Below are positions 1 to 8,325 of a stretch of 34,452 bases of DNA, one piece after another; positions within the stretch are counted from its first letter, which is position 1; each line of letters opens with the position of its first letter. A model generated the notes under the pieces. That model was not told the DNA's origin. It searched no databases and saw only the letters and a list, made by a program, of their open reading frames with translations. The translations under genes and the position numbers were made by a program. This DNA is from an uncultured Parabacteroides sp. (GTDB lineage Bacteria; Bacteroidota; Bacteroidia; Bacteroidales; Tannerellaceae): contig CALVFH010000016.1 in the NCBI GenBank assembly GCA_944326775.1, forward strand, positions 1 to 34,452, read 5' to 3'.

Positions 1-435
1 CTGGTAGAACTCGCGATAGCGTCCTTTCTGCGGACGGTCGGCTCGCCATACCGGCTGAATCTGATAGCGTTTGAAGGGGAAGCTGATTTCATTGCGGTGC
101 TGCACCACGAAGCGTGCGAAAGGCACGGTCAGGTCATAGCGCAAGCCTTTTTCGCACGCCTTGGCGGCAAATTTGGCCGGGTTCATCTCTTCCAGTTCCG
201 CGCGCGTCATTCCCGAGAAGCAATCCCCCGAATTGAGTATCTTGAACAGCAGTTTGTCGCCTTCCTCGCCATATTTTCCCATCAGCGTGGAGAGGTTTTC
301 CATCGCCGGCGTCTCGATTTGCTGGAACCCGTAGAGGTGGTAAACCTCGCGGATGGTATTGAAGATGTAGTTGCGTTTCGCCATTTCTTCGGGCGAAAAA
401 TCTCTTGTCCCTTTGGGTATAGACGGTTTCTGCAT
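1..435 (-). CDS. hisS: Histidyl-tRNA synthetase, N-terminal part (cut by window start)
   Basis: Charges tRNA-His with histidine in the cytosol. The reverse-strand translation begins [20 protein letters not shown], the usual class II HisRS start (P-x-G-x-x-D). It continues through motif 1 ([15 protein letters not shown]), [12 protein letters not shown] and the start of motif 2 ([19 protein letters not shown]). About 145 codons are visible; the rest lies left of the window. The ATG at 435 is chosen because it begins the conserved N-terminus and sits about 30 nt downstream of a textbook Bacteroidetes promoter. Sure of identity. Confidence 0.95.
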   Translation of the reverse strand, partial: MQKPSIPKGTRDFSPEEMAKRNYIFNTIREVYHLYGFQQIETPAMENLSTLMGKYGEEGDKLLFKILNSGDCFSGMTRAELEEMNPAKFAAKACEKGLRYDLTVPFARFVVQHRNEISFPFKRYQIQPVWRADRPQKGRYREFYQ

Positions 436-465
436 GATGTTTTTCGTTTTAAATTGTTCTGCCCG

Positions 466-496
466 CAAAGGTAATCTTTTTGTCGGTGAATTCAAA
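466..496 (-). promoter_or_regulatory. hisS promoter, Bacteroidetes -33/-7 type
   Basis: On the minus strand, TTTG (493-496) and TACCTTTG (466-473) are separated by 19 nt. This matches the sigma-ABfr consensus TTTG-N19-21-TAnnTTTG exactly. Transcription should start near 459, giving a leader of about 25 nt. Confidence 0.75.
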
Positions 497-526
497 AAAA
501 CGGCGGGCGCCCCTTGCCGGCGCGGG

Positions 527-799
527 GGAGACTTGCCTACAGGTATGGGCAGCCCTCCGAGGGTCGTCGGAGACCTGCCAAGGGGTATGGGCAGCTCTCC
601 GAGGGCTGTCGGAACCCTGCCAAGGGGTATGGGGAACTCTCCGAGGGCTGTCGGAAGCTTGCCAATAGGTATCGGGAGCTTTCCGAGGGTCGTCGGAAGC
701 CTGCCAATAGGTATTGGCGCCCTTCCGAGGGTCGTCGGCGGGCCGCCAAAAGCTATAGGTAACATTTTGGAAGCTGTGAAAAACCCGTCTAAAGCTTTA
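527..799. repeat. Array of 13 degenerate 21-bp units (42-bp higher-order period)
   Basis: GGTAT recurs every 42 nt (542, 584, 626, 668, 710), and each 42-bp block is two diverged 21-bp halves. Read on the plus strand in the frame of codon 527, the units are seven residues each: [91 protein letters not shown]. The period is a multiple of three and no indel breaks it. The array lies between the end of the LuxR gene and the hisS promoter. A plus-strand reading frame (ATG at 437 to a stop at 950-952) covers it, but no promoter was seen, so protein coding is unproven. Confidence 0.85.
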
Positions 800-885
800 G
801 ACAGCATGAGGCAAGGGAAAAATGACGGGAAAACAGGTTTTGGCGGAGGGCCGGCCGGGGGGCGCGGCGCAGGGAAGGGCCGGGG

Positions 886-1512
886 TCAGTTGGCCTCTTC
901 GCTCTTCGGTGAGATTTCGCTGAGCTCCACCAGTTTGTTGACGATGGCGTAGATGGTGAGGCCGCTGGGCGTGTGGATTTGCAGTTTCCGGGCGATGTTG
1001 CGGCGGTGGGTGATGACGGTGTGCGCGGAGATGCAGAGGCGGTCGGCGATTTCGCGGTTGGTCATGCCTTTCACCACGCAGACCACGATTTCCTTTTCGC
1101 GCGAACTGAGGTTCTGAGCCTCCTCGTCGGCCGGTTCTTCCGGCTCGTCGGCTTCCAGGAGCCGTTCCAGCCTTTGTTTGATTTCCTCCAGGTCGTGGTA
1201 GAGGGTAATTTGCTCGTCGTAAGGCTTCAGGACGTCGTCGGGGATGATGACGGCGAGGAAGGCGACGCATTTCAGTTGCGGGCAGCCCGAATCCTCCTTC
1301 AGCTGGGCCACCGAGCGGTTGAGGCCGGGCAGGAGCGGGTTGATGACGAGGATATCGGGGCGGTGCATCTTCAGCGAATCGAGGAGAACATCTTCCGAGG
1401 CAATGTCGATAATCTGGATATGGAAACCCGGCAAGCGTTTCAAGACGCTTTCCAGTCCACAACGGAGGATGGCGGATGTCTCGGCAATCGCTATTTTCAA
1501 ATAAGGGTTCAT
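886..1512 (-). CDS. NarL/LuxR-family transcriptional regulator with degenerate receiver
   Basis: 208 residues. The C-terminal part (about 133-180) is a LuxR helix-turn-helix: LSSREKEIVVCVVKGMTNRE, then IADRLCISAHTVITHRRNIA. The N-terminal part has the length and spacing of a response-regulator receiver but lacks its key residues. Where the phospho-acceptor aspartate is expected (PDILVINPLLPG) there is Asn58, and the usual acidic pair near residues 10-11 is Ala-Glu. It therefore probably acts without standard phosphorylation, through a ligand, partner or constitutive dimer. It lies 14 nt downstream of the hemerythrin gene on the same strand, suggesting co-transcription and a shared stress role. 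The family assignment is firm; the signal is unknown. Confidence 0.85.
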   Translation of the reverse strand: MNPYLKIAIAETSAILRCGLESVLKRLPGFHIQIIDIASEDVLLDSLKMHRPDILVINPLLPGLNRSVAQLKEDSGCPQLKCVAFLAVIIPDDVLKPYDEQITLYHDLEEIKQRLERLLEADEPEEPADEEAQNLSSREKEIVVCVVKGMTNREIADRLCISAHTVITHRRNIARKLQIHTPSGLTIYAIVNKLVELSEISPKSEEAN

Positions 1513-1526
1513 AATCGCTTGTAGCT

Positions 1527-2219
1527 CTATTTTGTTTGGTTCTCAAAAGCGAGGATAGTCGGGACGAAGAGAAAATCCTCCACGCGGGTGTGCGACGCCA
1601 GGTCTTCTTCGGTGGTGAAGATGTCGAACAAGACGCTGTTCAGCAGGTGCGAGCTTTTCCCCGGGTAGTAGCGGATGAGGATGTTCTTCAGCTCGGTTAT
1701 CTTCATTTCAATCTGGTCGTGCCGCTTGCGGAAGATGGAGATGTTGTATTTCGGATCCTTTTCGCCCCGCAGCAGGGCGCGGACGTAGGTGAAAACCGTC
1801 CGTTCTTCATACATCATGTGCTTGTTCACTTCTTCCGCATATTCGTCGAAGTAGCGGCGGATGACGAAGGCCACGTCGCTCGGGCAGTTTTCGATGGCAT
1901 CGACCAGTTTCCTGCGGATATGAGGCAGGCGGAAGTTCAGAAAATAGTCATGCGCATTGTGTAAATATTTCACCAGCGTATCGATAGAGAGCTTTTGGCA
2001 GGTCGCTTCAGACACGACGGATGTTTCTTCCGTTAAGAAATTGACAACAGTGAGGAAGGTGAAGGGATCGACGTGGTTCATCCGGCAGACTTCGCCGATG
2101 CTCTTGTCGCCAAAGCCCAAGGCGATTCCGAAGCGGCTTGTCACCAGGAGCATGGGGTAGTTGTCTGAGATGAGGTCGCTCATCCGGTCGCTTTCCTTGT
2201 AGATTCCTTGTTTGTACAT
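1527..2219 (-). CDS. Hemerythrin-domain protein of the RIC/ScdA type (di-iron)
   Basis: 230 residues from the chosen start. The N-terminal part (SDLISDNYPMLLVTSRFGIA, then LGFGDKSIGEVCRMN) resembles the small DUF542-like domain of RIC (repair of iron centres) proteins. The rest is a hemerythrin-like helical bundle with candidate iron ligands in LHNAHDYF, HMMYEE, KRHDQIE and SHTRVED. RIC proteins are associated with repair of Fe-S clusters damaged by nitric oxide or peroxide; that role is inferred here. A longer frame opens at 2282, but the ATG at 2219 (MYKQGIYKESD) is preferred: GGAG lies just upstream of it, and a TATCTTTG box at 2259-2266 would place the RNA start inside the longer reading. 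The downstream partner is the LuxR-type regulator. Confidence 0.85.
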   Translation of the reverse strand: MYKQGIYKESDRMSDLISDNYPMLLVTSRFGIALGFGDKSIGEVCRMNHVDPFTFLTVVNFLTEETSVVSEATCQKLSIDTLVKYLHNAHDYFLNFRLPHIRRKLVDAIENCPSDVAFVIRRYFDEYAEEVNKHMMYEERTVFTYVRALLRGEKDPKYNISIFRKRHDQIEMKITELKNILIRYYPGKSSHLLNSVLFDIFTTEEDLASHTRVEDFLFVPTILAFENQTK

Positions 2220-2258
2220 AGGTCTTCTCCGTAATGCGTGTTTAAAAGTTCGAGAAGC

Positions 2259-2266
2259 CAAAGATA
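2259..2266 (-). promoter_or_regulatory. -7 box for the hemerythrin-LuxR unit
   Basis: The minus strand reads TATCTTTG, a full match to TAnnTTTG, about 40 nt upstream of the ATG at 2219. No clear TTTG is present 19-21 nt further upstream, so an activator may be needed. The box helps decide the start of the hemerythrin gene. Confidence 0.55.
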
Positions 2267-2328
2267 GTTCTTTTTCTATCATAAAAGGTGATTTACATGT
2301 TTATTAGCATAGCTTTCTTTCTTTATAA

Positions 2329-3483
2329 CTATAACGGTTGGAAGCGCGGCTCGTCCACGGGAATGATGGCGAAACATTCGGTCTCGATCAGCCATCCGGG
2401 GCGGCAGACCGGTGCATGGACGATGAGATGCGGCAGCTTCGGGTAGCGTTCGCGGAAGAAACGGTCGATGACGGCAAAGTCGGCCGTGTCGCGCAGGTAA
2501 ACGACGGCCTCGCCGATGTTGTCCACGCCGGCTCCGGCTTCCTTGAGGAGGGTCGCGATGTTTTCCATCATGCGTTCGGCCTGCTTGATGACGTCTCCCG
2601 GATAGAGGATCTCTCCGCGGTTGTCGATGCTGGCCGTCCCGGAGATGAAGACGTGCTTGCGGTCGCCATAGGTGACGGCAGTGCCCCGTTCGAAGGTCAC
2701 GCCATATTCGTAGGTCGGGTTCAGATGCGTCGGAGCATACAGGTACTGGATTTGTTCGGGCTGGATCCCTTTCACGGCGTAAGCGTCCAGTTGGACGAAC
2801 ACCTGAGGGTTGGCGTGCCGTCCTTCAATCCCTGTGCTGGCGATGTAATGCGTCTTTTCAGTCAGGTTTTGAGTAACAAACACCTCTTTGCGAGCCTTGA
2901 CCACCCCGCCGTAGTTGACATCGACGTTCTGCACGAAGAACCAGGTCCGGATGCAGTTGTCGGCAAGCCTGCAACCCTGTTCCGTCAGCTGCATGATGTA
3001 TTCGTTCAGCAGCAGACGGGTCTGGTATTCCGAATTTGACGCTTTGTTGCTGTTTCCGCCGCTCCAGTAATGGGTATAGGCGCCGTTTTTCACCTCCAGC
3101 ATGCCGTTGCGGAGCGAGTCAGCGACAACTTCCGTCTGGAGATACGTCCACATCGCGATTTTGGTCCCGTTCAGCGGTGCCTGCTGGATGATGGATAAGG
3201 CGCAGAAGGTATGTTCGCATTCCCACGACATGACGAGATCCGACTGATTCGTGGCGTCGCTGAGGAAATAGCGGCGGAAAACCGCCACAGCGTCCTTGTT
3301 CAGTTCCTCTTTCAGTACCTCTGCATAGGCTTGTTGTATATTTACTAATTGATCCACAAAAGGCAAACAAGGGTCGGTAACAGAAAGCATTACCTGATAT
3401 TCTGTTACCCCGCCTTTTCCTGTAAAAGAAGCTATTTGCGCTTCTACTGCTTTGTCTTTGTACTTTTTTTTGATATAATTCAT
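2329..3483 (-). CDS. Rid (YjgF/UK114) superfamily protein, two-domain
   Basis: 384 residues. The last 130 or so form a Rid domain: VFISGTASIDNRGEILYPGD, then VIKQAERMMENIATLLKEAGAGVDNI. Rid proteins hydrolyse reactive imines/enamines or form related enzymes. The N-terminal 240 residues resemble the fused region of chorismatase-like (FkbO/Hyg5-like) proteins, including CIRTWFFVQNVDVNYGGVV, so an enzyme acting on a chorismate-like or other small aromatic substrate is possible but unproven. No signal peptide is seen, so it should be cytosolic. It begins 14 nt after the stop of the CxxCH lipoprotein on the same strand and is probably the last gene of that operon, an odd partner for envelope haem proteins. 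Confidence 0.75.
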   Translation of the reverse strand: MNYIKKKYKDKAVEAQIASFTGKGGVTEYQVMLSVTDPCLPFVDQLVNIQQAYAEVLKEELNKDAVAVFRRYFLSDATNQSDLVMSWECEHTFCALSIIQQAPLNGTKIAMWTYLQTEVVADSLRNGMLEVKNGAYTHYWSGGNSNKASNSEYQTRLLLNEYIMQLTEQGCRLADNCIRTWFFVQNVDVNYGGVVKARKEVFVTQNLTEKTHYIASTGIEGRHANPQVFVQLDAYAVKGIQPEQIQYLYAPTHLNPTYEYGVTFERGTAVTYGDRKHVFISGTASIDNRGEILYPGDVIKQAERMMENIATLLKEAGAGVDNIGEAVVYLRDTADFAVIDRFFRERYPKLPHLIVHAPVCRPGWLIETECFAIIPVDEPRFQPL

Positions 3484-3497
3484 GTAGTAATCAAGTT

Positions 3498-4214
3498 TTA
3501 TTTTTTAGCCCCGTTATCTATCCAGTCGTCGATTAGCTTCAGCAAATCGGATGAGGTGATCATGTCGATATGATCCATGCCCCAATCGGCTGATATATCG
3601 GTATTCAGTGTCAAATGTAAGAAACTTTCTTCAGAATTCCCCGGTGTTACGAAAAACATCTGGTCCGGACTCTTGTCTGCCGGGACATTGACCAGCGCAT
3701 CATAGCTTTTTCCGTCTGTCAGATACAGGCCGGCCGCAGCTGTGGTACTTCCTCCGTGGCAGTTTATGCACGTGCGGTCGAAAACATTCGTCTGGATGCT
3801 GTTGAACATGCTGGCATCGACGTTTCCCGCATCGATGCGAATCGTATCTTCCTGCTCGGTATAGTCGAACGAGTAGAAGCGGGCGATGCGTTTGCGCAAC
3901 CGGTTGATGGCGCAGATTTCTATTGACGTAACTTCGCTGGGAATGCCGGAGAGCACGATATCCATGCTCCCGTCTTCGTTTGTCGTGATGCCTTTGGCGG
4001 TCTTGGCATATTCGCTGTCGCTTGAAAATCCGGCGAGCACAATGCTGTATCCGCTTGCCCAGTCATGGTTCCCTTCTATCTGCCCCGTCAGTCTGACTGA
4101 ACCGCCTTCCCGCTCGACGTGTATGCTTTCTTCGTAGATTTTTCCGTCATCGCAGGCAGACAGAACCGCGGCGATGCCAATAAGTGCCAGAAATATTTTT
4201 TTATGATTTCTCAT
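3498..4214 (-). CDS. Lipoprotein with one c-type haem motif (CINCH)
   Basis: 238 residues from the ATG at 4214. The signal peptide ends in the lipobox LSAC with Cys21 followed by DD, typical of Bacteroidetes lipoproteins. Residues 25-115 look like a beta-rich domain. A single CINCH motif (Cys149, Cys152, His153) precedes GGSTTAAAGLYLTDGKSYDA, and MFFVTPGNSEESFLHL follows, as in predicted cytochrome c-like (planctomycete-cytochrome-like) domains. It should be an envelope electron-transfer protein. A frame extends upstream to 4274 but overlaps the porin gene and delays the signal peptide, so it was rejected. The gene lies 10 nt after the porin stop, within the operon that includes imelysin and the di-haem oxidoreductase. 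Confidence 0.8.
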   Translation of the reverse strand: MRNHKKIFLALIGIAAVLSACDDGKIYEESIHVEREGGSVRLTGQIEGNHDWASGYSIVLAGFSSDSEYAKTAKGITTNEDGSMDIVLSGIPSEVTSIEICAINRLRKRIARFYSFDYTEQEDTIRIDAGNVDASMFNSIQTNVFDRTCINCHGGSTTAAAGLYLTDGKSYDALVNVPADKSPDQMFFVTPGNSEESFLHLTLNTDISADWGMDHIDMITSSDLLKLIDDWIDNGAKK

Positions 4215-4224
4215 GATGACTCTT

Positions 4225-5439
4225 TTAGAAAGTATATTGAAGCATGACGGTACCGGAATGCATTGCGAGACCAAGATCGTCGTTGTCGCGGTCTAATTGC
4301 GTGTCGTGACCTGTACGTCCGATAAATTGGTACATGGCTTGCAGTTTCAGGTTACAGCCCTTGAAGAAATAGTTGAAACCTACAGCAGGCATATTCAGGA
4401 AACCGGCTTCGTCCAGTCCGTTACGGTTGAAGAAATCGTAGCGTGCCGTTACCTGCATGCGGTCTAATACGAAGTAACCACCCTGGATATATCCGCCCAG
4501 GTAGTTGTAGCTTTCGTCAATCTTCTGTCTTTTTGTAAAACCTACATTCATATAATAGATTTCAGCACCCAGATACAGCCGGTTTTTCAACCAGGCAAAT
4601 TCAGCCCCGGCACGGAAGTCGTTGGTGCTCTCCGATTCGCTTTCCACATTGAGAGAGGTCGAAAGACCGAAAAGCATCTTGTCTTCTTTCAAGCGATTCG
4701 GGTTACCTTGTGTCGCCGGCATGATACCTTTCGGCATATAGGTGATACGACCTGCATAAAGCAATGACGGAATATGCCAGTCGTCGCTTAGGGTTTTATT
4801 CGCTACATTGACAGATGCACCTGTCCCATTGAAAATACCGATTTCGTAGCCGATTTTTTTCTTTACCAAACCATGGATTTCCACACCCAAGTCGAAGCCC
4901 GTACCGATATTCGGCGTTACGGCATTCAGCGAATAAGGCAAGATGACCGACGAAGTCAGGGAAACCGGCAAGGTAGGCATCAAGGTTTCTCCCAAAGTCG
5001 TTAGGTATGCGTGAGTAAACGGAGTTTTGAATTTACCGGCACGGATGGCGAATTGTTCTTTCACTTCGTAATCAAACCAGGCTTGTTGCAGGATAGCTCC
5101 ACCGCTTCCGGCAGCGTTGATAGAAAGGTTGAAGGTTACACGGTCGAAGGCCTTTCCGGTAAATCCTAGCACGGCATAGGGGATAGAGAAACCCGTGTTG
5201 TGAACATTGTCCTGGTTGTAGGCTGGATCCAATCCTTCGTCATCGTAGTAATTGACTTCAGCCTTGGTCTGTACCAGTAGATAAGGTTTGAAGACGAAAT
5301 CGCCTTTTTTCGTAGCAATGGAAAAACCTTCCTTTCCGGCCAGAGAAACAACGCCGTTTTCCGTGTCTTCATCATATTGAGCTTTCACGCTCAAAGGTAA
5401 AAAGAATATTGCGATGAATAGATATAATAAATGTTTCAT
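4225..5439 (-). CDS. Outer-membrane porin (phosphate-selective porin O/P-like)
   Basis: 404 residues with a cleavable signal peptide (MKHLLYLFIAIFFLPLSVKA, then Q). The mature part has alternating beta-strand patterns, with FKPYLLVQTKAEVNYYDDEG and RAGKFKTPFTHAYLTTLGET, which are typical of the OprO/OprP-like porin family. It ends in TVMLQYTF with a terminal Phe, the usual outer-membrane barrel signal. The substrate cannot be read from sequence; the family name does not prove phosphate. It sits 23 nt after the di-haem oxidoreductase and 10 nt before the CxxCH lipoprotein, so it probably forms the pore for the same metal or redox system. Confidence 0.85.
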   Translation of the reverse strand: MKHLLYLFIAIFFLPLSVKAQYDEDTENGVVSLAGKEGFSIATKKGDFVFKPYLLVQTKAEVNYYDDEGLDPAYNQDNVHNTGFSIPYAVLGFTGKAFDRVTFNLSINAAGSGGAILQQAWFDYEVKEQFAIRAGKFKTPFTHAYLTTLGETLMPTLPVSLTSSVILPYSLNAVTPNIGTGFDLGVEIHGLVKKKIGYEIGIFNGTGASVNVANKTLSDDWHIPSLLYAGRITYMPKGIMPATQGNPNRLKEDKMLFGLSTSLNVESESESTNDFRAGAEFAWLKNRLYLGAEIYYMNVGFTKRQKIDESYNYLGGYIQGGYFVLDRMQVTARYDFFNRNGLDEAGFLNMPAVGFNYFFKGCNLKLQAMYQFIGRTGHDTQLDRDNDDLGLAMHSGTVMLQYTF

Positions 5440-5462
5440 TGTGATGTCTGTTTATTGTTGTT

Positions 5463-6905
5463 TTATAGGGAATTGATAAATGCAATCAATGCGTCTCGTT
5501 CTTCTTTGCTCATGTTTTTGAACAGGTTTTTGGAGGCTTCGCCTTCTCCGCCGTGCCACATAATGGCTTCAACCAGATTGCGTGCCCGTCCGTCGTGGAG
5601 AAAATAGGTATGTCCGTTGACAACTTCCTGCAGACCGATACCCCAAAGAGGAGTCGTGCGCCATTCGTTGCCTTGCGCCATTCCGCTCACATAGTTGTCA
5701 TTCAGGCCTACCCCCATAATTTCAGATCCCATATCATGCAGCAGAAAATCTGAATAAGGATGGATGGTTTGACCGCCTAACCACGGCAAACGAGTCCCGT
5801 TCAGCAATACCGACCCCCCGGCCTGTGTATGCAGTGTGGTAGCATGGCAAAGATGACATTTGGCTTCATAGAATTTTTGTTCGCCTAAAATGACTTGTTC
5901 GTCATTAATATTTCGTCGGGCAGGGACACCGAGACTTTGCATATATAAATCAACATCCTCCATATCTTCTGTAGAAATGTCGAGTTGGTCATAAGTAAGC
6001 CCCATCATGCTTCCTTGATTAATTTGCACTTGCCCTTCGCAGATTTCCTCCGGATAGCGGCTGTTGGTTACCCCCATGTCGCTGGAGAATCCCAATTCGA
6101 CGGTTAAGTCCAAGTGTTGTGCTTTGTTGCCGGAAAGTCCTACGCCCGTAACTCCTTTTTCGGTAATGTAGTTGACGCGGCCGCTGATTCCCAGTTCCGG
6201 GTAATTGCTTTTGGCCGCCAGAGCTTCAATTTCTTTTCGGTCGATAGCCATCATCTGCCCCATACCTACGTGGCGGAGCGGAATACGTACCGTGCAAAAC
6301 AGATCTTCCGGCGGAATGCTGTCAGCATACCATTCGGTAATGGTATAAGTTGGCTTCGCTAATTCGTATGTTTCCCCATCGGGAAATGAGAAGGTTTGGT
6401 ATTCATATTCAACATGTAGTTTCCCTTCTGCTTTAACACCGTATATAGACTGATCGTGCAGCACGCGGCCATAGTCCCGAAATTGTGCCCCGTTGCGGCG
6501 TGAGATATAAACCAGCATCGACGAAAATCCGTAACTGCCCGAACCTCCTTCGCTCCATAGCGTCGGACGTGTACGTCCGGCATTGCGGTGGCAGCTTCCG
6601 CAAGAATAGCCGGCATAGACCGGACCTAAACCGCCGACATCCGGATTGTTGCTGCTGGTTCGTACATCGTCGTAGAGACCGTCTCCACTGACAAACCGGC
6701 TGGCATTAGTTCCTGTTACCCAATTGGCTTCCGTATCATAAGCAATAGATGAAGCGAGGAAGATGGTAGATGTTCCTGCCGATAGTGCATATCCACTGGG
6801 AACTTCGATGGTATTCATATCCATTTTGTCATCTTCTTCGCATGAAGCCAAAAGGCCAAGCAACGTCAATGCGTATAAATGAAGTTTCAATCGATTTATT
6901 ATCAT
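5463..6905 (-). CDS. Di-haem oxidoreductase / putative peroxidase lipoprotein (DUF1111-like)
   Basis: 480 residues. The lipobox LLASC puts the lipid on Cys22. Two c-type haem sites are present: CGSCH (Cys102, Cys105, His106) and CHLCH (Cys350, Cys353, His354). Between and after them are family-typical stretches such as RIPLRHVGMGQMMAIDRKEI, WRTTPLWGIGLQEVVNGHTY and FLHDGRARNLVEAIMWHGGE. The family is known as DHOR or thiol oxidoreductase-like and is often found next to imelysin genes, as here. It probably oxidises or reduces a metal or its carrier at the cell surface. It is separated from imelysin by 120 nt with a large inverted repeat and is close to the next porin. Confidence 0.9.
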   Translation of the reverse strand: MIINRLKLHLYALTLLGLLASCEEDDKMDMNTIEVPSGYALSAGTSTIFLASSIAYDTEANWVTGTNASRFVSGDGLYDDVRTSSNNPDVGGLGPVYAGYSCGSCHRNAGRTRPTLWSEGGSGSYGFSSMLVYISRRNGAQFRDYGRVLHDQSIYGVKAEGKLHVEYEYQTFSFPDGETYELAKPTYTITEWYADSIPPEDLFCTVRIPLRHVGMGQMMAIDRKEIEALAAKSNYPELGISGRVNYITEKGVTGVGLSGNKAQHLDLTVELGFSSDMGVTNSRYPEEICEGQVQINQGSMMGLTYDQLDISTEDMEDVDLYMQSLGVPARRNINDEQVILGEQKFYEAKCHLCHATTLHTQAGGSVLLNGTRLPWLGGQTIHPYSDFLLHDMGSEIMGVGLNDNYVSGMAQGNEWRTTPLWGIGLQEVVNGHTYFLHDGRARNLVEAIMWHGGEGEASKNLFKNMSKEERDALIAFINSL

Positions 6906-6952
6906 ATCTGAATTATTGGTTGAATCACGATAAGTTTTCTTGAAAAGGAAGG

Positions 6953-7008
6953 CGCAGATTCACGCAGTCTAATTTCTGATTCCTAAAATTAAACTGCGTA
7001 TATCTGCG
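6953..7008. repeat. Large imperfect inverted repeat in the imelysin-DHOR gap
   Basis: Arms beginning CGCAGATTCACGCAGT (6953 onward) pair with ACTGCGTATATCTGCG (ending 7008). Over 23 nt about 20 positions match, including the AT-rich inner part, with a loop near CTGATTCCT. The RNA hairpin would fall between the imelysin and di-haem genes and could stop RNA decay or attenuate transcription. There is no strong T-tract, so it is not called a terminator. Confidence 0.7.
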
Positions 7009-7025
7009 TTGTGCTTGGAATCGTA

Positions 7026-8285
7026 TTAATCCACTGTACGCGGTTCGCCGTTCTTGAACAGCAAGAACTCCAGTGTGTGGTATCCGCGAACAGATTGGGC
7101 GGCACCGATAGTTTCGCTGTCTTCGTCGAAGTTTCCGCTCCATTCCATTTCATTCCAGTTTTGTGAGTTCAGCAACTGAATGATTGCGTCCACATCCAAT
7201 GGCCAACTATCCATATTCGGGTCCAAGCCCCAGTTTGCAACCGGCCCGATCAAGAAAGCCTCGCTCTTTTCCCACGGTTCACGAGCTTCGAGCCATGCGT
7301 TGCAAGCATTTTCAAAGTTCGCATTGCTTGGGCTTTCACGGAACTGGTTGACAGCATCCAGCAGTTTGCGGTTTTCTTCTTGCAGGGAAGCATAGGTCGG
7401 AAGAACGACTGCATCGACAAATTGTTCAGCAATAGCATCGAGACGTTCTGTATAGGAAGCGTCAGTCAATGTGTTTACAAACGGAAGCAATTCGTTGGTC
7501 AGTGTTGTAGCCAAAGTGTTGCAGGCAGTCATGGCCTCTACCGATTCTTCACTGTCGATATTATTACGGAATGGCTGCGGAATAGCCTGAATAGCTTTTG
7601 CAGCAGCGAAAATCTGTTCTTTGATCAGTTCGTCCAGTTCCGGATTTAAGGAAGCGATGAAGGCAGAAAGCGAGTTTTCGTTGATATCTCCGGCATCATC
7701 GAAATCCTGGTAAGAACCATATGCGCTCAAGTCTCCATCGATCTTACTTACATCGTTGTCGTCAATGCGTCCGTAATAGGTGTTGCGGACAGACCAGATA
7801 TTGTTCGTATAGTCGTCACGTGAATGCCAGCTAAACCAAGATTCAACAGCGTAAAGTCCGGCTTCGCGGTCGCCGCTTACATAGAGGTTGTACGGATCCT
7901 GAATTTTTGCAGTACCAACCTCGTTGGCGATGTTCCACATACCGCTTTGTACCATTTCTTCAATACAAGCCAACGGACTGCTGTAGGCACCAGCTGTCTG
8001 ATCTTTAAATATCGTGGCATACGGGCCATTTCCTTCATAGTCGGTAGTCCAAGCGTTGTACAGGCTGGTAGCATCCTGGTCTAACAACAAAGCAGTTTGA
8101 TACATGTAGTTACCCCAAGCAGAAGCATTTTCTGCCGTATAATCCAGATCATAGGGATCCACTGTTTCTACTCCCGGGTCCGGAGTTGGTTCCGGTGTAG
8201 GTTCATCATCATCCGAGCAAGCTGTCATGGAGAACGTCATGCTCAAGGCCAAAATGGCTGAATAAAAGAAGTCTTTTTTCTTCAT
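7026..8285 (-). CDS. Imelysin-family lipoprotein (peptidase M75-like, iron-uptake related)
   Basis: 419 residues. The signal peptide ends SMTAC with Cys23 followed by SDDDEPTPEPTPDPG, an acidic/proline linker. The mature part is helical with LDQDATSLYNAWTTDYEG and IQAIPQPFRNNI. The family's GxHxxE motif is visible as GYHTLEFLLF (about residues 401-410), close to the C-terminus. Imelysin-like proteins are linked to iron uptake and are related to EfeO. Metal binding through the His and Glu of this motif is inferred. It lies between the first porin (40 nt upstream) and the di-haem oxidoreductase, the association also known from proteobacterial imelysin loci. Confidence 0.88.
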   Translation of the reverse strand: MKKKDFFYSAILALSMTFSMTACSDDDEPTPEPTPDPGVETVDPYDLDYTAENASAWGNYMYQTALLLDQDATSLYNAWTTDYEGNGPYATIFKDQTAGAYSSPLACIEEMVQSGMWNIANEVGTAKIQDPYNLYVSGDREAGLYAVESWFSWHSRDDYTNNIWSVRNTYYGRIDDNDVSKIDGDLSAYGSYQDFDDAGDINENSLSAFIASLNPELDELIKEQIFAAAKAIQAIPQPFRNNIDSEESVEAMTACNTLATTLTNELLPFVNTLTDASYTERLDAIAEQFVDAVVLPTYASLQEENRKLLDAVNQFRESPSNANFENACNAWLEAREPWEKSEAFLIGPVANWGLDPNMDSWPLDVDAIIQLLNSQNWNEMEWSGNFDEDSETIGAAQSVRGYHTLEFLLFKNGEPRTVD

Positions 8286-8325
8286 GTTGTTTGTTATTAA
8301 AAGTTTATAGATAATTTGATTTATC

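Noticed and set aside
437..952. Plus-strand protein covering the heptapeptide array
   Set aside because: The start lies on top of the hisS start, the end runs antisense into the LuxR gene, and no promoter was seen; kept only as a repeat and a finding.
2220..2282. Longer start of the hemerythrin gene
   Set aside because: A TAnnTTTG box lies inside this stretch and GGAG precedes the ATG at 2219.
4215..4274. Longer start of the CxxCH lipoprotein overlapping the porin
   Set aside because: It would bury the signal peptide behind twenty extra residues.
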